Notes: generated from the sequence alone by a model not told the origin. DNA of 64,000 nt from UBA4285 sp050944355 (GCA_050944355.1 JBMNQX010000003.1:165379-229378); one strand, 5' to 3'. Numbered from the stretch's first letter, positions 7,775 to 16,282 are shown. Numbers and translations are program-made.

Positions 7775-9634
7775 ATGAATATACTCAATCTCGAACATAT
7801 CAGCAAAAATTTCGGAACGAAAGAATTGCTCTCGGATGTGAGCCTCGGCGTGAATTCCGGCGACAAGATCGGAATCATCGGCGTCAACGGCTGCGGCAAG
7901 TCGACGCTTCTGAAAATAGCGGCCGGCATTCTGCCTCCGGACAGCGGCCAGGTCATCAGCGGGCGCGGCGTGCAGATGCGGTATCTGGCTCAGACGATGG
8001 AGGCTGAAGAGGGCGACTCGGTTCTCACATTTGTCATGAAGGAGAATCCGAAGGTCTCTGAGGCGGAGACCTGCAAATGGCTGAATCAGCTGGGGCTTCC
8101 GGACCCGGGCGCGGAGTGGGCGGCACTTTCCGGCGGACAGAAGAAGCGGGCGGCGCTCGTGCGAACGCTGCTTTCGCCGTCTGACGTGCTGCTTCTGGAC
8201 GAGCCGACGAACCACCTGGACGCCGAGATGATCGAGTGGCTTCAGGACCGGCTTCTGGCGTTTAAGGGCGAGCTGCTGCTCGTGACGCACGACCGGTATT
8301 TTCTGGACGCGGTGACCAACCGCATCGCGGAGATCGACCGGGGAAAGCTGTATACCTATGAAGGAAATTATGCGCGGTATCTGGAACTGAAGACGGCCAG
8401 GGACGAGGCGGAGAGGAGCGCCGAGAAGAAGCGGCAGAATTTTCTGCGGACAGAGCTCAAGTGGATCCGGCGCGGCGCGCTCGCCCGCGGGACGAAGCAG
8501 CAGGCGCGGATTGACCGGTTTGAGGAGGCAAAGAAGGAATCGGCAGCGGCGCGTCAGAGACTGGAACAGCAGGACACAGTTCTGAAGGTGGACTCGGTGT
8601 CGTCGCGCATGGGGCACAAGACGATTGAGCTGAAGGATGTCAGCAAGTCGATGGGTGGAAAACTGTGCGTGAGCCACTTTTCCGTCATTTTTCAGCAGAA
8701 TGCGCGGATCGGCGTCATCGGCCCGAACGGCTGCGGAAAATCGACGCTCCTGAAGCTGATCGCCGGACAGCTCGCACCGGACGAGGGAGAGGTCGTAACG
8801 GGCGGCACGATCCGCGTCGGGTATTTCTGCCAGGAAAATGAGCCGCTCGACGACAATCTGACGGTCCTTGAGACGGTGAAGAAGATTGGAGAATATCTCC
8901 CGACACCGGACGGACTCATGAGCGCGTCGAATATGTGCGACCGCTTCCTGTTCCCGCCGGCCATGCAGTTCACGAAAGTGGCGAAGCTTTCCGGCGGCGA
9001 AAAGCGGCGGCTCTTTTTGCTGCAGGTGCTGATGAGCCGCCCGAATGTCCTGCTTCTCGACGAGCCGACCAACGATCTCGACATTCAGACGCTCGAAATT
9101 CTCGAGGACTATCTGGACCGGTTCGACGGCATTGTGATCACGGTCTCGCATGACCGCTATTTTCTCGACCGCACGGTGCAGAGAATCTACGCGAACGAGG
9201 GCGGCGGGACGTGGACGCAGTACGAAGGCGGGTACTCCGATTATTATAGGAAGAAAAAGGAAAAGGAAGCGGCGGAGGAAGAGGCACAGAAGAGGCGTCA
9301 GATGCTGCTTTCCGGAGCCGCGGAAAGTGGTTCTGACGGTTCCGCCTCTCCTTCCGGACCGGCCGCTTCAAAGACAAATGCCGGAACGGGACACAGACAT
9401 CAGCGGCGTCTTTCCTACAAAGAACAGCGCGAGTGGGACGGAATCGAAGATGAAATCAACGCGCTCGAAGAAAAGTCGGCGGCTCTGGAAAAGGAGATCG
9501 CGGATGCGGCAACCGACTATGACCGCCTCATGACCCTGACAAAAGAAAAAGAAGAGACGGACGCGAAAATCGAAGAGCGGATGAACCGCTGGGAAGAACT
9601 GAGCGAGCTGGTGGAAGAGATTGAAAACTCATGA
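7775..9634 (+). CDS. ABC-F family ATP-binding protein (Uup-like)
   Basis: This 619-residue protein has two ABC ATPase domains and no membrane domain. The first has Walker A GVNGCGKST (residues 36-44), signature LSGGQKKR and DEPTNHLD. The second has GPNGCGKST, LSGGEKRR and DEPTNDLD. The linker RRGALARGTKQQARIDRF and the charged C-terminal coiled coil (about residues 540-615) point to the Uup-like branch of ABC-F proteins, which act on the ribosome or on branched DNA rather than in transport. It lies just upstream of the S10 operon promoter. No terminator is seen in the 15 bases after the stop. Confidence 0.9.
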   Translation: MNILNLEHISKNFGTKELLSDVSLGVNSGDKIGIIGVNGCGKSTLLKIAAGILPPDSGQVISGRGVQMRYLAQTMEAEEGDSVLTFVMKENPKVSEAETCKWLNQLGLPDPGAEWAALSGGQKKRAALVRTLLSPSDVLLLDEPTNHLDAEMIEWLQDRLLAFKGELLLVTHDRYFLDAVTNRIAEIDRGKLYTYEGNYARYLELKTARDEAERSAEKKRQNFLRTELKWIRRGALARGTKQQARIDRFEEAKKESAAARQRLEQQDTVLKVDSVSSRMGHKTIELKDVSKSMGGKLCVSHFSVIFQQNARIGVIGPNGCGKSTLLKLIAGQLAPDEGEVVTGGTIRVGYFCQENEPLDDNLTVLETVKKIGEYLPTPDGLMSASNMCDRFLFPPAMQFTKVAKLSGGEKRRLFLLQVLMSRPNVLLLDEPTNDLDIQTLEILEDYLDRFDGIVITVSHDRYFLDRTVQRIYANEGGGTWTQYEGGYSDYYRKKKEKEAAEEEAQKRRQMLLSGAAESGSDGSASPSGPAASKTNAGTGHRHQRRLSYKEQREWDGIEDEINALEEKSAALEKEIADAATDYDRLMTLTKEKEETDAKIEERMNRWEELSELVEEIENS

Positions 9635-9649
9635 ACAGTAAAAAACTTC

Positions 9650-9678
9650 TTGCATCCTGTGGCGAATGCGTGTATACT
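9650..9678 (+). promoter_or_regulatory. Sigma-70-type promoter of the S10 operon
   Basis: TTGCAT (9650-9655) and TATACT (9673-9678) are separated by exactly 17 bases. The element is 264 bases upstream of rpsJ and is the best promoter match in the gap. Confidence 0.8.
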
Positions 9679-9941
9679 GCGATTGTTGTGGCATGATAGC
9701 TGAGAAACGGAGGTTGCCTTCAGTGCGAAAGTGCTGAAAGGGTTTTCCGCGGAGCGAATGTCAAGGCCGGTCTTTTGCATCGGGCCGGCGCAAACCTGGC
9801 GACAAGTCACTGTACAGAGATCTGTTAAGAAACAGAAAACGAGTGCGTACGTTTTTCATGAAGAAAGGACACGCACGGATATGTTGTACAGTCACCGCTT
9901 GTCGTACTTACAAAAGTGCGAATATGGAGGCGACTTTTTTT
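9679..9941 (+). promoter_or_regulatory. Structured 5' leader of the S10 ribosomal operon
   Basis: This untranslated leader of about 255 bases contains a hairpin TTCAGTGC-GAAA-GTGCTGAA (9719-9738): 8 bp with two G-U pairs and a GNRA tetraloop. A second stem pairs GCCGG with CCGGC across the 9765-9793 region. A short open frame in the leader has no ribosome binding site. S10 leaders in other bacteria mediate feedback by L4; whether this one does is inference. GGAGG at 9926-9930 is the rpsJ ribosome binding site. Confidence 0.55.
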
Positions 9942-10253
9942 ATGGCAGGAACAAGAATTATCCTTAAGGCTTATGATCACAAGCTTCTCGACCAGTCAGC
10001 CAAGAAGCTGGTCGACAATCTGAAGAACGCAGGCGCTACGGTTTCCGGACCGGTTCCGCTTCCGACAAAGAAGGAAGTTGTGACGATTCTCCGCGCCGTT
10101 CACAAGTATAAGGATTCCAGAGAGCAGTTCGAGCAGCGTACTCACAAGAGACTGATCGACGTCATCAATCCGACACCGGAAGCAATGAAGGTTTTCAACA
10201 AGATTGAGCTGCCGGCCGGCGTTGAGGCAAATCTGAAGGAAATCAAGAAGTAA
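9942..10253 (+). CDS. rpsJ: 30S ribosomal protein S10
   Basis: The 103-residue product is standard S10 (ILKAYDHKLLDQSAKKLVDN, PLPTKKEVVTILR, RTHKRLIDVINPT). The start at 9942 (MAGTRI) is set by GGAGG 11 bases upstream; a 33-residue in-frame extension upstream is not S10-like. S10 sits in the 30S head and also serves as NusE in antitermination. It is the first gene of the superoperon and is followed by an unusually long 181-base structured gap before rplC. Confidence 0.98.
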   Translation: MAGTRIILKAYDHKLLDQSAKKLVDNLKNAGATVSGPVPLPTKKEVVTILRAVHKYKDSREQFEQRTHKRLIDVINPTPEAMKVFNKIELPAGVEANLKEIKK

Positions 10254-10434
10254 TAAACGATCGGATCATCCGACTTGTCCGCAAAACCGATACGATGCAG
10301 CGGGATGCGCTTGAGAAGGATGTTTTGATACATGGCAGTCCGGGATTTCCCGGTAACTTTCTAGAATGACAGAATGCGCTGAAAAATATGGATGTTCATC
10401 ATTCTGTCCGCTGTAGAAAACAGGAGGAGTTTTT
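10254..10434 (+). promoter_or_regulatory. Structured rpsJ-rplC intergenic region
   Basis: This 181-base gap has no open frame of interest but two clear hairpins: CCGGG-ATTT-CCCGG (10340-10353), and the perfect 9-bp inverted repeat GACAGAATG (10368-10376) / CATTCTGTC (10400-10408). Neither has a T-run, so termination is not implied. The rplC ribosome binding site AGGAGGAG lies beyond the second stem. It could be a processing site or a binding site for an autoregulatory ribosomal protein; both are inference. Confidence 0.5.
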
Positions 10435-11070
10435 ATGAAAAAGGCTATTTTGGCAACGAAAGTCGGAATGACTCAGGTTTTCGATGAAAACGGCGTTCTG
10501 ACTCCGGTAACTGTCCTCCAGGCTGGTCCCTGTGTTGTGACACAGGTAAAGACAGTCGAGAACGACGGTTACGATGCGGTTCAGGTTGGTTTCGCTGACG
10601 TAGATGAGAAGCACGTCACAAAGCCGGTCAAGGGACATTTCGACAAGGCAGAAGTTCCTTACAAGAGATTCGTAAGAGAATTCCGCTTTGAGAATGCCGC
10701 TGACTACAAGGTGAAGGACGAGATCAAGGCTGACATCTTCGCAGCTGGAGATAAAGTTGACGCCACCGCGATTTCAAAGGGCAAAGGCTTCCAGGGCGCT
10801 ATCAAGCGTTTCGGCCAGTCCAGAGGACCGATGGCTCACGGTTCCAAATTCCACAGACACCAGGGCTCTAACGGCTCCGCTACGACTCCGGGCCGCGTAA
10901 AGAAGGGCAAGGGAATGCCGGGACATATGGGTTCCAAGAAGATCACCATCCAGAATCTTCAGGTTGTTAAAGTTGACGCTGACAAGAATCTGATCCTGGT
11001 GCGCGGCGCTGTTCCGGGCCCGAAGAAGGCACTGGTCACAATCAAGGAAACCACAAAGATTTCCAAGTAA
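10435..11070 (+). CDS. rplC: 50S ribosomal protein L3
   Basis: The 211-residue product is typical bacterial L3, starting MKKAILATKVGMTQVFDENG and carrying KGKGFQGAIKRFGQSRGPMAHGSKFHR (the peptidyl-transferase-facing loop) and GRVKKGKGMPGHMG. It initiates 50S assembly by binding near the 3' end of 23S rRNA. AGGAGGAG precedes the ATG. rplD follows after 26 bases. Length is normal and no anomaly is seen. Confidence 0.98.
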   Translation: MKKAILATKVGMTQVFDENGVLTPVTVLQAGPCVVTQVKTVENDGYDAVQVGFADVDEKHVTKPVKGHFDKAEVPYKRFVREFRFENAADYKVKDEIKADIFAAGDKVDATAISKGKGFQGAIKRFGQSRGPMAHGSKFHRHQGSNGSATTPGRVKKGKGMPGHMGSKKITIQNLQVVKVDADKNLILVRGAVPGPKKALVTIKETTKISK

Positions 11071-11096
11071 GACAGTAAGGAAGGAGGAACACACAG

Positions 11097-11717
11097 ATGG
11101 CAAATGTATCTGTATACAATATGAGCGGCAGCGAAGTCGGAACGATGGAGCTGAACGACAAAGTATTCGGCGTTGAAGTAAACGAGCATCTGCTTCATGA
11201 AGCGGTTGTCAACACACTCGCAAACAGACGCCAGGGAACACAGGCTGCAAAGAACCGTTCTGCAGTTTCCGGCGGCGGCAGAAAGCCGTGGAGACAGAAG
11301 GGAACAGGCCACGCAAGACAGGGATCGATCCGTGCTCCGCAGTGGAAGGGCGGCGGTGTCGTATTCGCACCTCAGCCGAGAGACTATTCCTACAAGATGA
11401 ACAAGAAAGAGAAGCGCGCTGCGCTGTTCTCTGCTCTGACATCCAAGGTGAACGACAACAACATGATCGTTCTGGATGAGTTCAAGCTGGATGAGATCAA
11501 GACGAAGAAATTCGTTGAAGTTCTGAAGAACCTGAAGGCTGAGAAGGCCCTGATCGTTCTTGACGGGGACAATGCAAACGTTCTTCTGTCCGGAAGAAAC
11601 GTGGCAGGCACCCAGATCATCGAGAGCGCAGACCTGAATACCTACGATGTTCTCAAGTACGACAAGCTGATTCTCACAAAGGCTGCTGTCGAAAGAATTG
11701 AGGAGGTTTACGCATAA
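11097..11717 (+). CDS. rplD: 50S ribosomal protein L4
   Basis: The 206-residue L4 shows the conserved extended loop (GTQAAKNRSAVSGGGRKPWR, then RAPQWKGGGVVFAP) that lines the exit tunnel. In several bacteria L4 is also the feedback regulator of the S10 operon. GGAGG precedes the start. The stop codon overlaps the rplW start by one base (TAATG), indicating coupled translation. Confidence 0.98.
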   Translation: MANVSVYNMSGSEVGTMELNDKVFGVEVNEHLLHEAVVNTLANRRQGTQAAKNRSAVSGGGRKPWRQKGTGHARQGSIRAPQWKGGGVVFAPQPRDYSYKMNKKEKRAALFSALTSKVNDNNMIVLDEFKLDEIKTKKFVEVLKNLKAEKALIVLDGDNANVLLSGRNVAGTQIIESADLNTYDVLKYDKLILTKAAVERIEEVYA

Positions 11718-12019
11718 TGGCAGACATCAAGTATTACGACGTCATCCTCAAGCCGGTTGTGACCGAGCAGTCGATGGCCGATTCGGCACTCAAGAAATAC
11801 ACCTTCCTGGTAAATCCGGAAGCGAACAAGTCCCAGATCAAGGAAGCGGTTGAGAAGATGTTCGACGGCGTCAAGGTCGTCAAAGTCAACACTCTGAATG
11901 CCCAGGGCAAGAAGAGAAGAGCAAACCGCACCGACGAGGGCAAGACAGCCAGAATCAAGAAGGCTGTTGTAACACTGAGCGCAGACAGCAAGGATATTGA
12001 GATCTTCCAGGGTCTGTAA
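11717..12019 (+). CDS. rplW: 50S ribosomal protein L23
   Basis: This 100-residue L23 (YDVILKPVVTEQSM, YTFLVNPEANKSQIKEAVEK) sits at the tunnel exit, where it docks trigger factor and SRP. The start overlaps the rplD stop. Its ribosome binding site GAGG lies inside the end of rplD. It is followed by a 59-base gap to rplB. Confidence 0.97.
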   Translation: MADIKYYDVILKPVVTEQSMADSALKKYTFLVNPEANKSQIKEAVEKMFDGVKVVKVNTLNAQGKKRRANRTDEGKTARIKKAVVTLSADSKDIEIFQGL

Positions 12020-12078
12020 TGCGTCAGTCGGATGTGTAGAAAACAATATTACACATAGTTGAATTAAAGGAGAAACAA

Positions 12079-12921
12079 ATGGGAATCAAGGCTTATAACC
12101 CATATACCCCTTCCAGAAGGAATATGACAGGTTCCGATTTTTCCGAGATTACGAAGAAGACACCGGAAAAATCACTCATGAGAGCGCAGGCTAAGACAGC
12201 AGGGCGCAATAATCAGGGCAAAATCACAGTACGTCACGCAGGCGGCGGCAACCGTCAGCACTATCGTATTGTTGACTTCAAGAGACAGAAGGATGGAATC
12301 CCGGCCAAGGTAATCGGCATCGAGTACGATCCGAACCGCACGGCCAACATCGCTCTGATCTGCTATGCAGACGGCGAGAAGGCTTACATCCTCGCACCGG
12401 AAGGTCTGACAGACGGAATGACCGTTATGAGCGGCCCGAACGCAGAAGTCCGCGTGGGCAACTGCCTTCCGTTCGACAAGATCCCGGTTGGTGCTATGGT
12501 TCACAACATTGAGCTGTATCCGGGCAAGGGCGGACAGATGGTCCGCGCAGCCGGCAATGCCGCTCAGCTGATGGCCAAGGAAGGCAAGTACGCAACGCTG
12601 CGTCTTCCGTCCGGCGAAATGCGCATGGTTCCGATTGAGTGCCGCGCAACCATCGGCGTCGTTGGCAATGGCGACCACAACCTTATCAATCTCGGAAAGG
12701 CTGGCCGCAAGAGACACATGGGTATCCGCCCGCATGTAAGAGGTTCTGTAATGAACCCGAACGACCATCCGCATGGCGGTGGTGAAGGCCGCGCTCCGGT
12801 TGGACGTCCGGCTCCGATGACTCCCTGGGGCAAGAAGGCTATGGGTGTTATCACCCGTAAGTCCAAGAAGTCTTCTGACAAGCTTATTATCAGAAGAAAG
12901 AACGGCAGAGGAATCAAGTAA
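12079..12921 (+). CDS. rplB: 50S ribosomal protein L2
   Basis: The 280-residue L2 has the RNA-binding OB and SH3-like domains and the conserved C-terminal MNPNDHPHGGGEGRAPVGR segment containing the histidine near the peptidyl-transferase centre. Length is normal for the family. AAAGGAG precedes the ATG. Confidence 0.98.
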   Translation: MGIKAYNPYTPSRRNMTGSDFSEITKKTPEKSLMRAQAKTAGRNNQGKITVRHAGGGNRQHYRIVDFKRQKDGIPAKVIGIEYDPNRTANIALICYADGEKAYILAPEGLTDGMTVMSGPNAEVRVGNCLPFDKIPVGAMVHNIELYPGKGGQMVRAAGNAAQLMAKEGKYATLRLPSGEMRMVPIECRATIGVVGNGDHNLINLGKAGRKRHMGIRPHVRGSVMNPNDHPHGGGEGRAPVGRPAPMTPWGKKAMGVITRKSKKSSDKLIIRRKNGRGIK

Positions 12922-12942
12922 AGAGAAAGGGAGGACACACGC

Positions 12943-13221
12943 ATGTCTCGTTCATTAAAGAAGGGGCTGTACGTTGACAGCAGCCTTATGAAACAGATTG
13001 ATAAATATGCGGATTCGACCGAGAAGCCGATGATCAAGACCTGGTCCCGTGCTTCCATGGTCATTCCGAAGATGGTTGGTTTTACGATCAGCGTTCATAA
13101 CGGCCGTAAGCATGTTCCGGTCATGATCACTGAGGATATGGTCGGCCATAAGCTCGGTGAGTTCGTTGAGACAAGAACCTTCCGCGGTCACCGCAAGGTT
13201 GATGAGAAGACTTCAGGCTGA
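12943..13221 (+). CDS. rpsS: 30S ribosomal protein S19
   Basis: The 92-residue S19 (MSRSLKKGLYVDSSLMKQI, TIKTWSRAS-like segment, VPVMITEDMVGHKLGEF) binds the 30S head with S13. GGGAGG lies upstream of the ATG. It is followed 19 bases later by rplV. Confidence 0.98.
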   Translation: MSRSLKKGLYVDSSLMKQIDKYADSTEKPMIKTWSRASMVIPKMVGFTISVHNGRKHVPVMITEDMVGHKLGEFVETRTFRGHRKVDEKTSG

Positions 13222-13240
13222 TCGAAAGGAGGACAAATCA

Positions 13241-13627
13241 ATGGCTAAGGGACACAGATCTCAAATTAAGAGAGACAGAAATGCGGTCAGAGACACGAGA
13301 CCGAGAGCAACCGTTTCATTTGCCAGGGTATCCGTTCAGAAGGCTTGCTACATTCTCGATGCAATCCGCGGAAAGAGTGTAGAGGAAGCTCTGGCTATCG
13401 TAACATACAATCCGAGATACGCTTCCGAGGTTATTCGTAAGCTTCTTCGCTCGGCAGCAGCAAATGCTGAGAACAACAATGGCATGGATCCGGCAGGCCT
13501 CTATGTTGAGGAGTGCTATGCGAACCGCGGCCCGATCATGAAGAGAATCCAGCCGAGAGCGCAGGGCAGAGCCTACAGGATCGAGAAGAGAACAAGCCAT
13601 ATCACAGTTGTTCTGAATGAGAGATAA
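13241..13627 (+). CDS. rplV: 50S ribosomal protein L22
   Basis: This 128-residue L22 has the usual N-terminal globular fold and the long tunnel loop (YANRGPIMKRIQPRAQGRAYRI), the site of known macrolide-resistance changes; nothing unusual is seen there. The start at 13241 (MAKGHRS) is placed by AAAGGAGG upstream. The longer in-frame extension overlaps rpsS and is rejected. Confidence 0.97.
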   Translation: MAKGHRSQIKRDRNAVRDTRPRATVSFARVSVQKACYILDAIRGKSVEEALAIVTYNPRYASEVIRKLLRSAAANAENNNGMDPAGLYVEECYANRGPIMKRIQPRAQGRAYRIEKRTSHITVVLNER

Positions 13628-13641
13628 GGAAGGAGATTTAC

Positions 13642-14661
13642 ATGGGACAGAAAGTAAATCCGCATGGCCTCAGAGTTGGTATCATTGATGGATGGAGCTC
13701 CAACTGGTATGCAAGCAAAGAGGAATTTTCTGACAACCTCATGGAGGATCAGAAGATCAGAAAGTATATAAAGAACCGTCTTTTCCTCTCCAACAAGGAA
13801 AAGGGAACGATGGGCGCCGCTCAGGACGAGCTCAAGAATCTGCTTGAGGCAAGGGCAAAGCTGAAGGCTGATTACAAGGCAGCTTCTGCAAAGCCTGCTG
13901 AGGAGCAGACCGAAGAGGACAAGGCTCTGATCGCCGGTTACGCTGACACCCTGAAGAAGAATCAGGATGATGCGTCCAACATCAGAAAAGAGATTGAGAA
14001 GGAGACAAAGAAACACTCCATTTTCGAGAGCGCAATCAGCCACATCGACATCGAGCGTACGAATTCAAGACTTAAGATCACGGTTTACACCGGAAAGCCG
14101 GGCGTAATGATCGGACCGAAGGGCGCGAATATCGAGGCTCTGAAGACAGATCTCTGCAGAGATCTCAAGATCAAGATCAAGAAGAACGGTGCACCGGAGG
14201 GCAGAAAGAGAACCTACACTTCCGTTGACATCGACATCGAGGCAATTGAGAATCCTGAGCTTGACGCACAGCTCGTCGCTGAGAACATTGCCGATCAGCT
14301 CGAGAAGCGTGTTGCGTTCCGCCGCGCCATGAAGAATGCCATTGACAAAACGATGATGGCCGGCGCAAAGGGAATCAAGGTTCAGCTTTCCGGACGTCTT
14401 GCAGGTGCTGATATCGCCCGCAAAGAGACACACAGCCGCGGCACAATTCCGCTTCAGATGCTCCGCGCGGACATCAATTACGGATTCGCTGAAGCGAACA
14501 CGACCTATGGCAAGGTTGGCGTCAAGGTCTGGATCTATGAGGGCGAAATCCTTCCGACGACAAAGAGAGAAGGTCAGAACAATGACCGCCGCGGAAGAAA
14601 GTTCGACAACAAGCGCCCTGCCAGAAGAAGAAATGGTGGCAGAGAAGGGAGCGATAAATAA
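13642..14661 (+). CDS. rpsC: 30S ribosomal protein S3 with a large internal insertion
   Basis: The product is 339 residues, whereas bacterial S3 is usually about 210-240. The N-terminus (MGQKVNPHGLRVGIIDGW) and C-terminal core (TIPLQMLRADINYGFAEANT) are standard. Between RKYIKNRLF (ends near 48) and AISHIDIERT (starts near 131) lies an extra stretch of about 80 charged, Ala/Glu/Lys-rich residues, predicted helical by composition. The type-II KH motif reads GVMIGPKGANIE (GPKG instead of the usual GKGG), and about a dozen extra residues (around KNGAPEGRKR) follow the KH helix. A basic C-terminal tail of about 30 residues is also present. The frame is intact, codon use matches the neighbours, and this is the only rpsC in the operon, so it must be functional. 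S3 guards the mRNA entry channel. Confidence 0.97.
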   Translation: MGQKVNPHGLRVGIIDGWSSNWYASKEEFSDNLMEDQKIRKYIKNRLFLSNKEKGTMGAAQDELKNLLEARAKLKADYKAASAKPAEEQTEEDKALIAGYADTLKKNQDDASNIRKEIEKETKKHSIFESAISHIDIERTNSRLKITVYTGKPGVMIGPKGANIEALKTDLCRDLKIKIKKNGAPEGRKRTYTSVDIDIEAIENPELDAQLVAENIADQLEKRVAFRRAMKNAIDKTMMAGAKGIKVQLSGRLAGADIARKETHSRGTIPLQMLRADINYGFAEANTTYGKVGVKVWIYEGEILPTTKREGQNNDRRGRKFDNKRPARRRNGGREGSDK

Positions 14662-15092
14662 TGTTAATCCCGAAGAGAGTTAAGCACAGAAGACAGTTCC
14701 GTGGAAGAATGAAGGGCAAGGCTTATCGCGGCGCCACAGTTCAGCATGGAAATTTCGGTCTGGCAGCGGTTGAGCCGTGCTGGATCAAGTCAAATCAGAT
14801 TGAAGCAGCCCGTATCGCCATGACGCGTTACATCAAGCGCGGCGGTCAGGTTTACATTCGGATTTTCCCCGACAAGCCGGTAACCGGCAAGCCGATCGGC
14901 GTTCGAATGGGTAAAGGTAAAGGTAACCTTGAGTACTGGGTAGCAGTAGTTAAGCCGGGCCGGATTATGTTCGAGATCGACGGCGTCAGCGATGAGGATG
15001 CCAAAGAGGCTCTTCGTCTTGCAGCGCAGAAGCTTCCGTGCAAGTGCAAGATCGTTTCCCGTGCGGACCTGGAAGGCGGTGACAAACAGTGA
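14661..15092 (+). CDS. rplP: 50S ribosomal protein L16
   Basis: This 143-residue L16 (MLIPKRVKHRRQFRGRMKG, RIFPDKPVTGKPIGVRMGKG) contacts A-site tRNA. Its ATG overlaps the rpsC stop by one base, and its stop overlaps the GTG start of rpmC by GTGA, so all three are translationally coupled. Confidence 0.98.
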   Translation: MLIPKRVKHRRQFRGRMKGKAYRGATVQHGNFGLAAVEPCWIKSNQIEAARIAMTRYIKRGGQVYIRIFPDKPVTGKPIGVRMGKGKGNLEYWVAVVKPGRIMFEIDGVSDEDAKEALRLAAQKLPCKCKIVSRADLEGGDKQ

Positions 15093-15286
15093 AAACCAAA
15101 GCTTATGTTGAAGAACTGAAGACTAAGAGTGCTGCAGAACTGGCTGATGAGCTTGTAGCTGCCAAGAAGGAACTGTTCAATCTCAGATTCCAGAACGCTA
15201 CCAATCAGCTTGACAATACAAGCCGTATTCGTGAGGTCCGCAGAAATATTGCCCGGATCCAGACGCTGCTTGCAGCGCTTCAGTAA
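15089..15286 (+). CDS. rpmC: 50S ribosomal protein L29
   Basis: The 65-residue L29 is a helical hairpin at the tunnel exit (LKTKSAAELADELVAAKKEL, REVRRNIARIQTLL). It starts with GTG inside the rplP stop (GTGA overlap). GGAAGG within rplP can serve as ribosome binding site. Confidence 0.96.
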   Translation: MKTKAYVEELKTKSAAELADELVAAKKELFNLRFQNATNQLDNTSRIREVRRNIARIQTLLAALQ

Positions 15287-15311
15287 TGCGAGATTCCGGA
15301 GGATATAGATC

Positions 15312-15569
15312 ATGGAAGAAAGAAATTTAAGAAAGACCCGTACCGGCAAGGTTGTCAGCAACAAGATGGACAAGACGATCGTCGTTGCTGTTCAGGATAA
15401 CGTAGAGCATCCTCTTTATCACAAGATCGTAAAGAGAACCTATAAGCTCAAGGCTCATGATGAGAAGAATGAGTGCAATGTAGGTGATACTGTCAGAGTA
15501 ATGGAGACCAGACCGCTGTCCAAAGACAAGAGATGGAGACTGGTTGAGATCATTGCCAAGGCTCAGTAA
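15312..15569 (+). CDS. rpsQ: 30S ribosomal protein S17
   Basis: This 85-residue S17 has the OB-fold features RNLRKTRTGKVVSNKMDKTI and HDEKNECNVGDTVRVMETRP. It is a primary 16S-binding protein. CGGAGGA precedes the ATG. No anomaly. Confidence 0.97.
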   Translation: MEERNLRKTRTGKVVSNKMDKTIVVAVQDNVEHPLYHKIVKRTYKLKAHDEKNECNVGDTVRVMETRPLSKDKRWRLVEIIAKAQ

Positions 15570-15590
15570 TTACGGAAAGGGGATTTACAC

Positions 15591-15959
15591 ATGGTACAGC
15601 AGGAGACCAGACTGAAGGTCGCTGATAATACCGGTGCCAGAGAGCTTCTCTGCATCCGTGTTGCTGGCGGCTCAACAAGAAGATATGCCGGCATCGGCGA
15701 TGTTATTGTAGCTTCTGTCAAGGATGCAACACCAGGCGGCGTTGTGAAGAAGGGCGATGTCGTTAAAGCAGTCGTTGTCCGCACCGTCAAGAGCGTCCGC
15801 AGAGCAGACGGTTCTTACATTCGTTTCGATGAGAACGCGGCCGTAATTATCAATGATGACAAGACACCGACGGGCACTCGTATTTTTGGGCCGGTTGCAA
15901 GAGAGCTCCGCAACAGGGGATTCATGAAGATTATTTCCCTTGCGCCGGAAGTATTATAA
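15591..15959 (+). CDS. rplN: 50S ribosomal protein L14
   Basis: The 122-residue L14 starts MVQQETRLKVADNTGARELL and ends RNRGFMKIISLAPEVL. It is standard in length and lies at the subunit interface. AAAGGGG precedes the start. Confidence 0.98.
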   Translation: MVQQETRLKVADNTGARELLCIRVAGGSTRRYAGIGDVIVASVKDATPGGVVKKGDVVKAVVVRTVKSVRRADGSYIRFDENAAVIINDDKTPTGTRIFGPVARELRNRGFMKIISLAPEVL

Positions 15960-15970
15960 GGAGGTTCCGC

Positions 15971-16282
15971 ATGTCAGCAGTCAGAATTAAGAAGGGCGAC
16001 ACTGTCAAAGTTATCGCCGGAAAAGATAAAGGCGCTACAGGCAAGGTGAAGAGCGTCAACGCGAAGAAGCACACAGCCATCGTTGAAGGCGTAAACATGA
16101 TGACAAAGAGTGCAAAGCCGAGTCAGGCTAACCCGAACGGCGGCATCGTTCATCAGGAAGCCCCGATCGATATTTCCAACCTTATGTATTTTGCAGATGA
16201 TAAGGTCAGCAGAATCGGTTATCAGTTCCAGGATGGCAAGAAGGTCCGCGTTGCCAAGGCAACCGGCAAGGTCATCGACTGA
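15971..16282 (+). CDS. rplX: 50S ribosomal protein L24
   Basis: The 103-residue L24 has the N-terminal KOW motif (KGDTVKVIAGKDKGATGKVK). It is an assembly initiator near the tunnel exit. AAGGAGG is 5 bases from the ATG, and the stop of rplN overlaps the site. Confidence 0.97.
   Translation: MSAVRIKKGDTVKVIAGKDKGATGKVKSVNAKKHTAIVEGVNMMTKSAKPSQANPNGGIVHQEAPIDISNLMYFADDKVSRIGYQFQDGKKVRVAKATGKVID

Noticed and set aside
7712..9151. Minus-strand open frame of 479 codons opposite the ABC-F gene
   Set aside because: It is the antisense shadow of two Walker-type ATPase domains; composition is dominated by Arg, Leu and His, with no family features.
9843..9941. N-terminal extension of S10 (33 residues)
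   Set aside because: It is not S10-like and lies in a structured leader; GGAGG is placed for the start at 9942.
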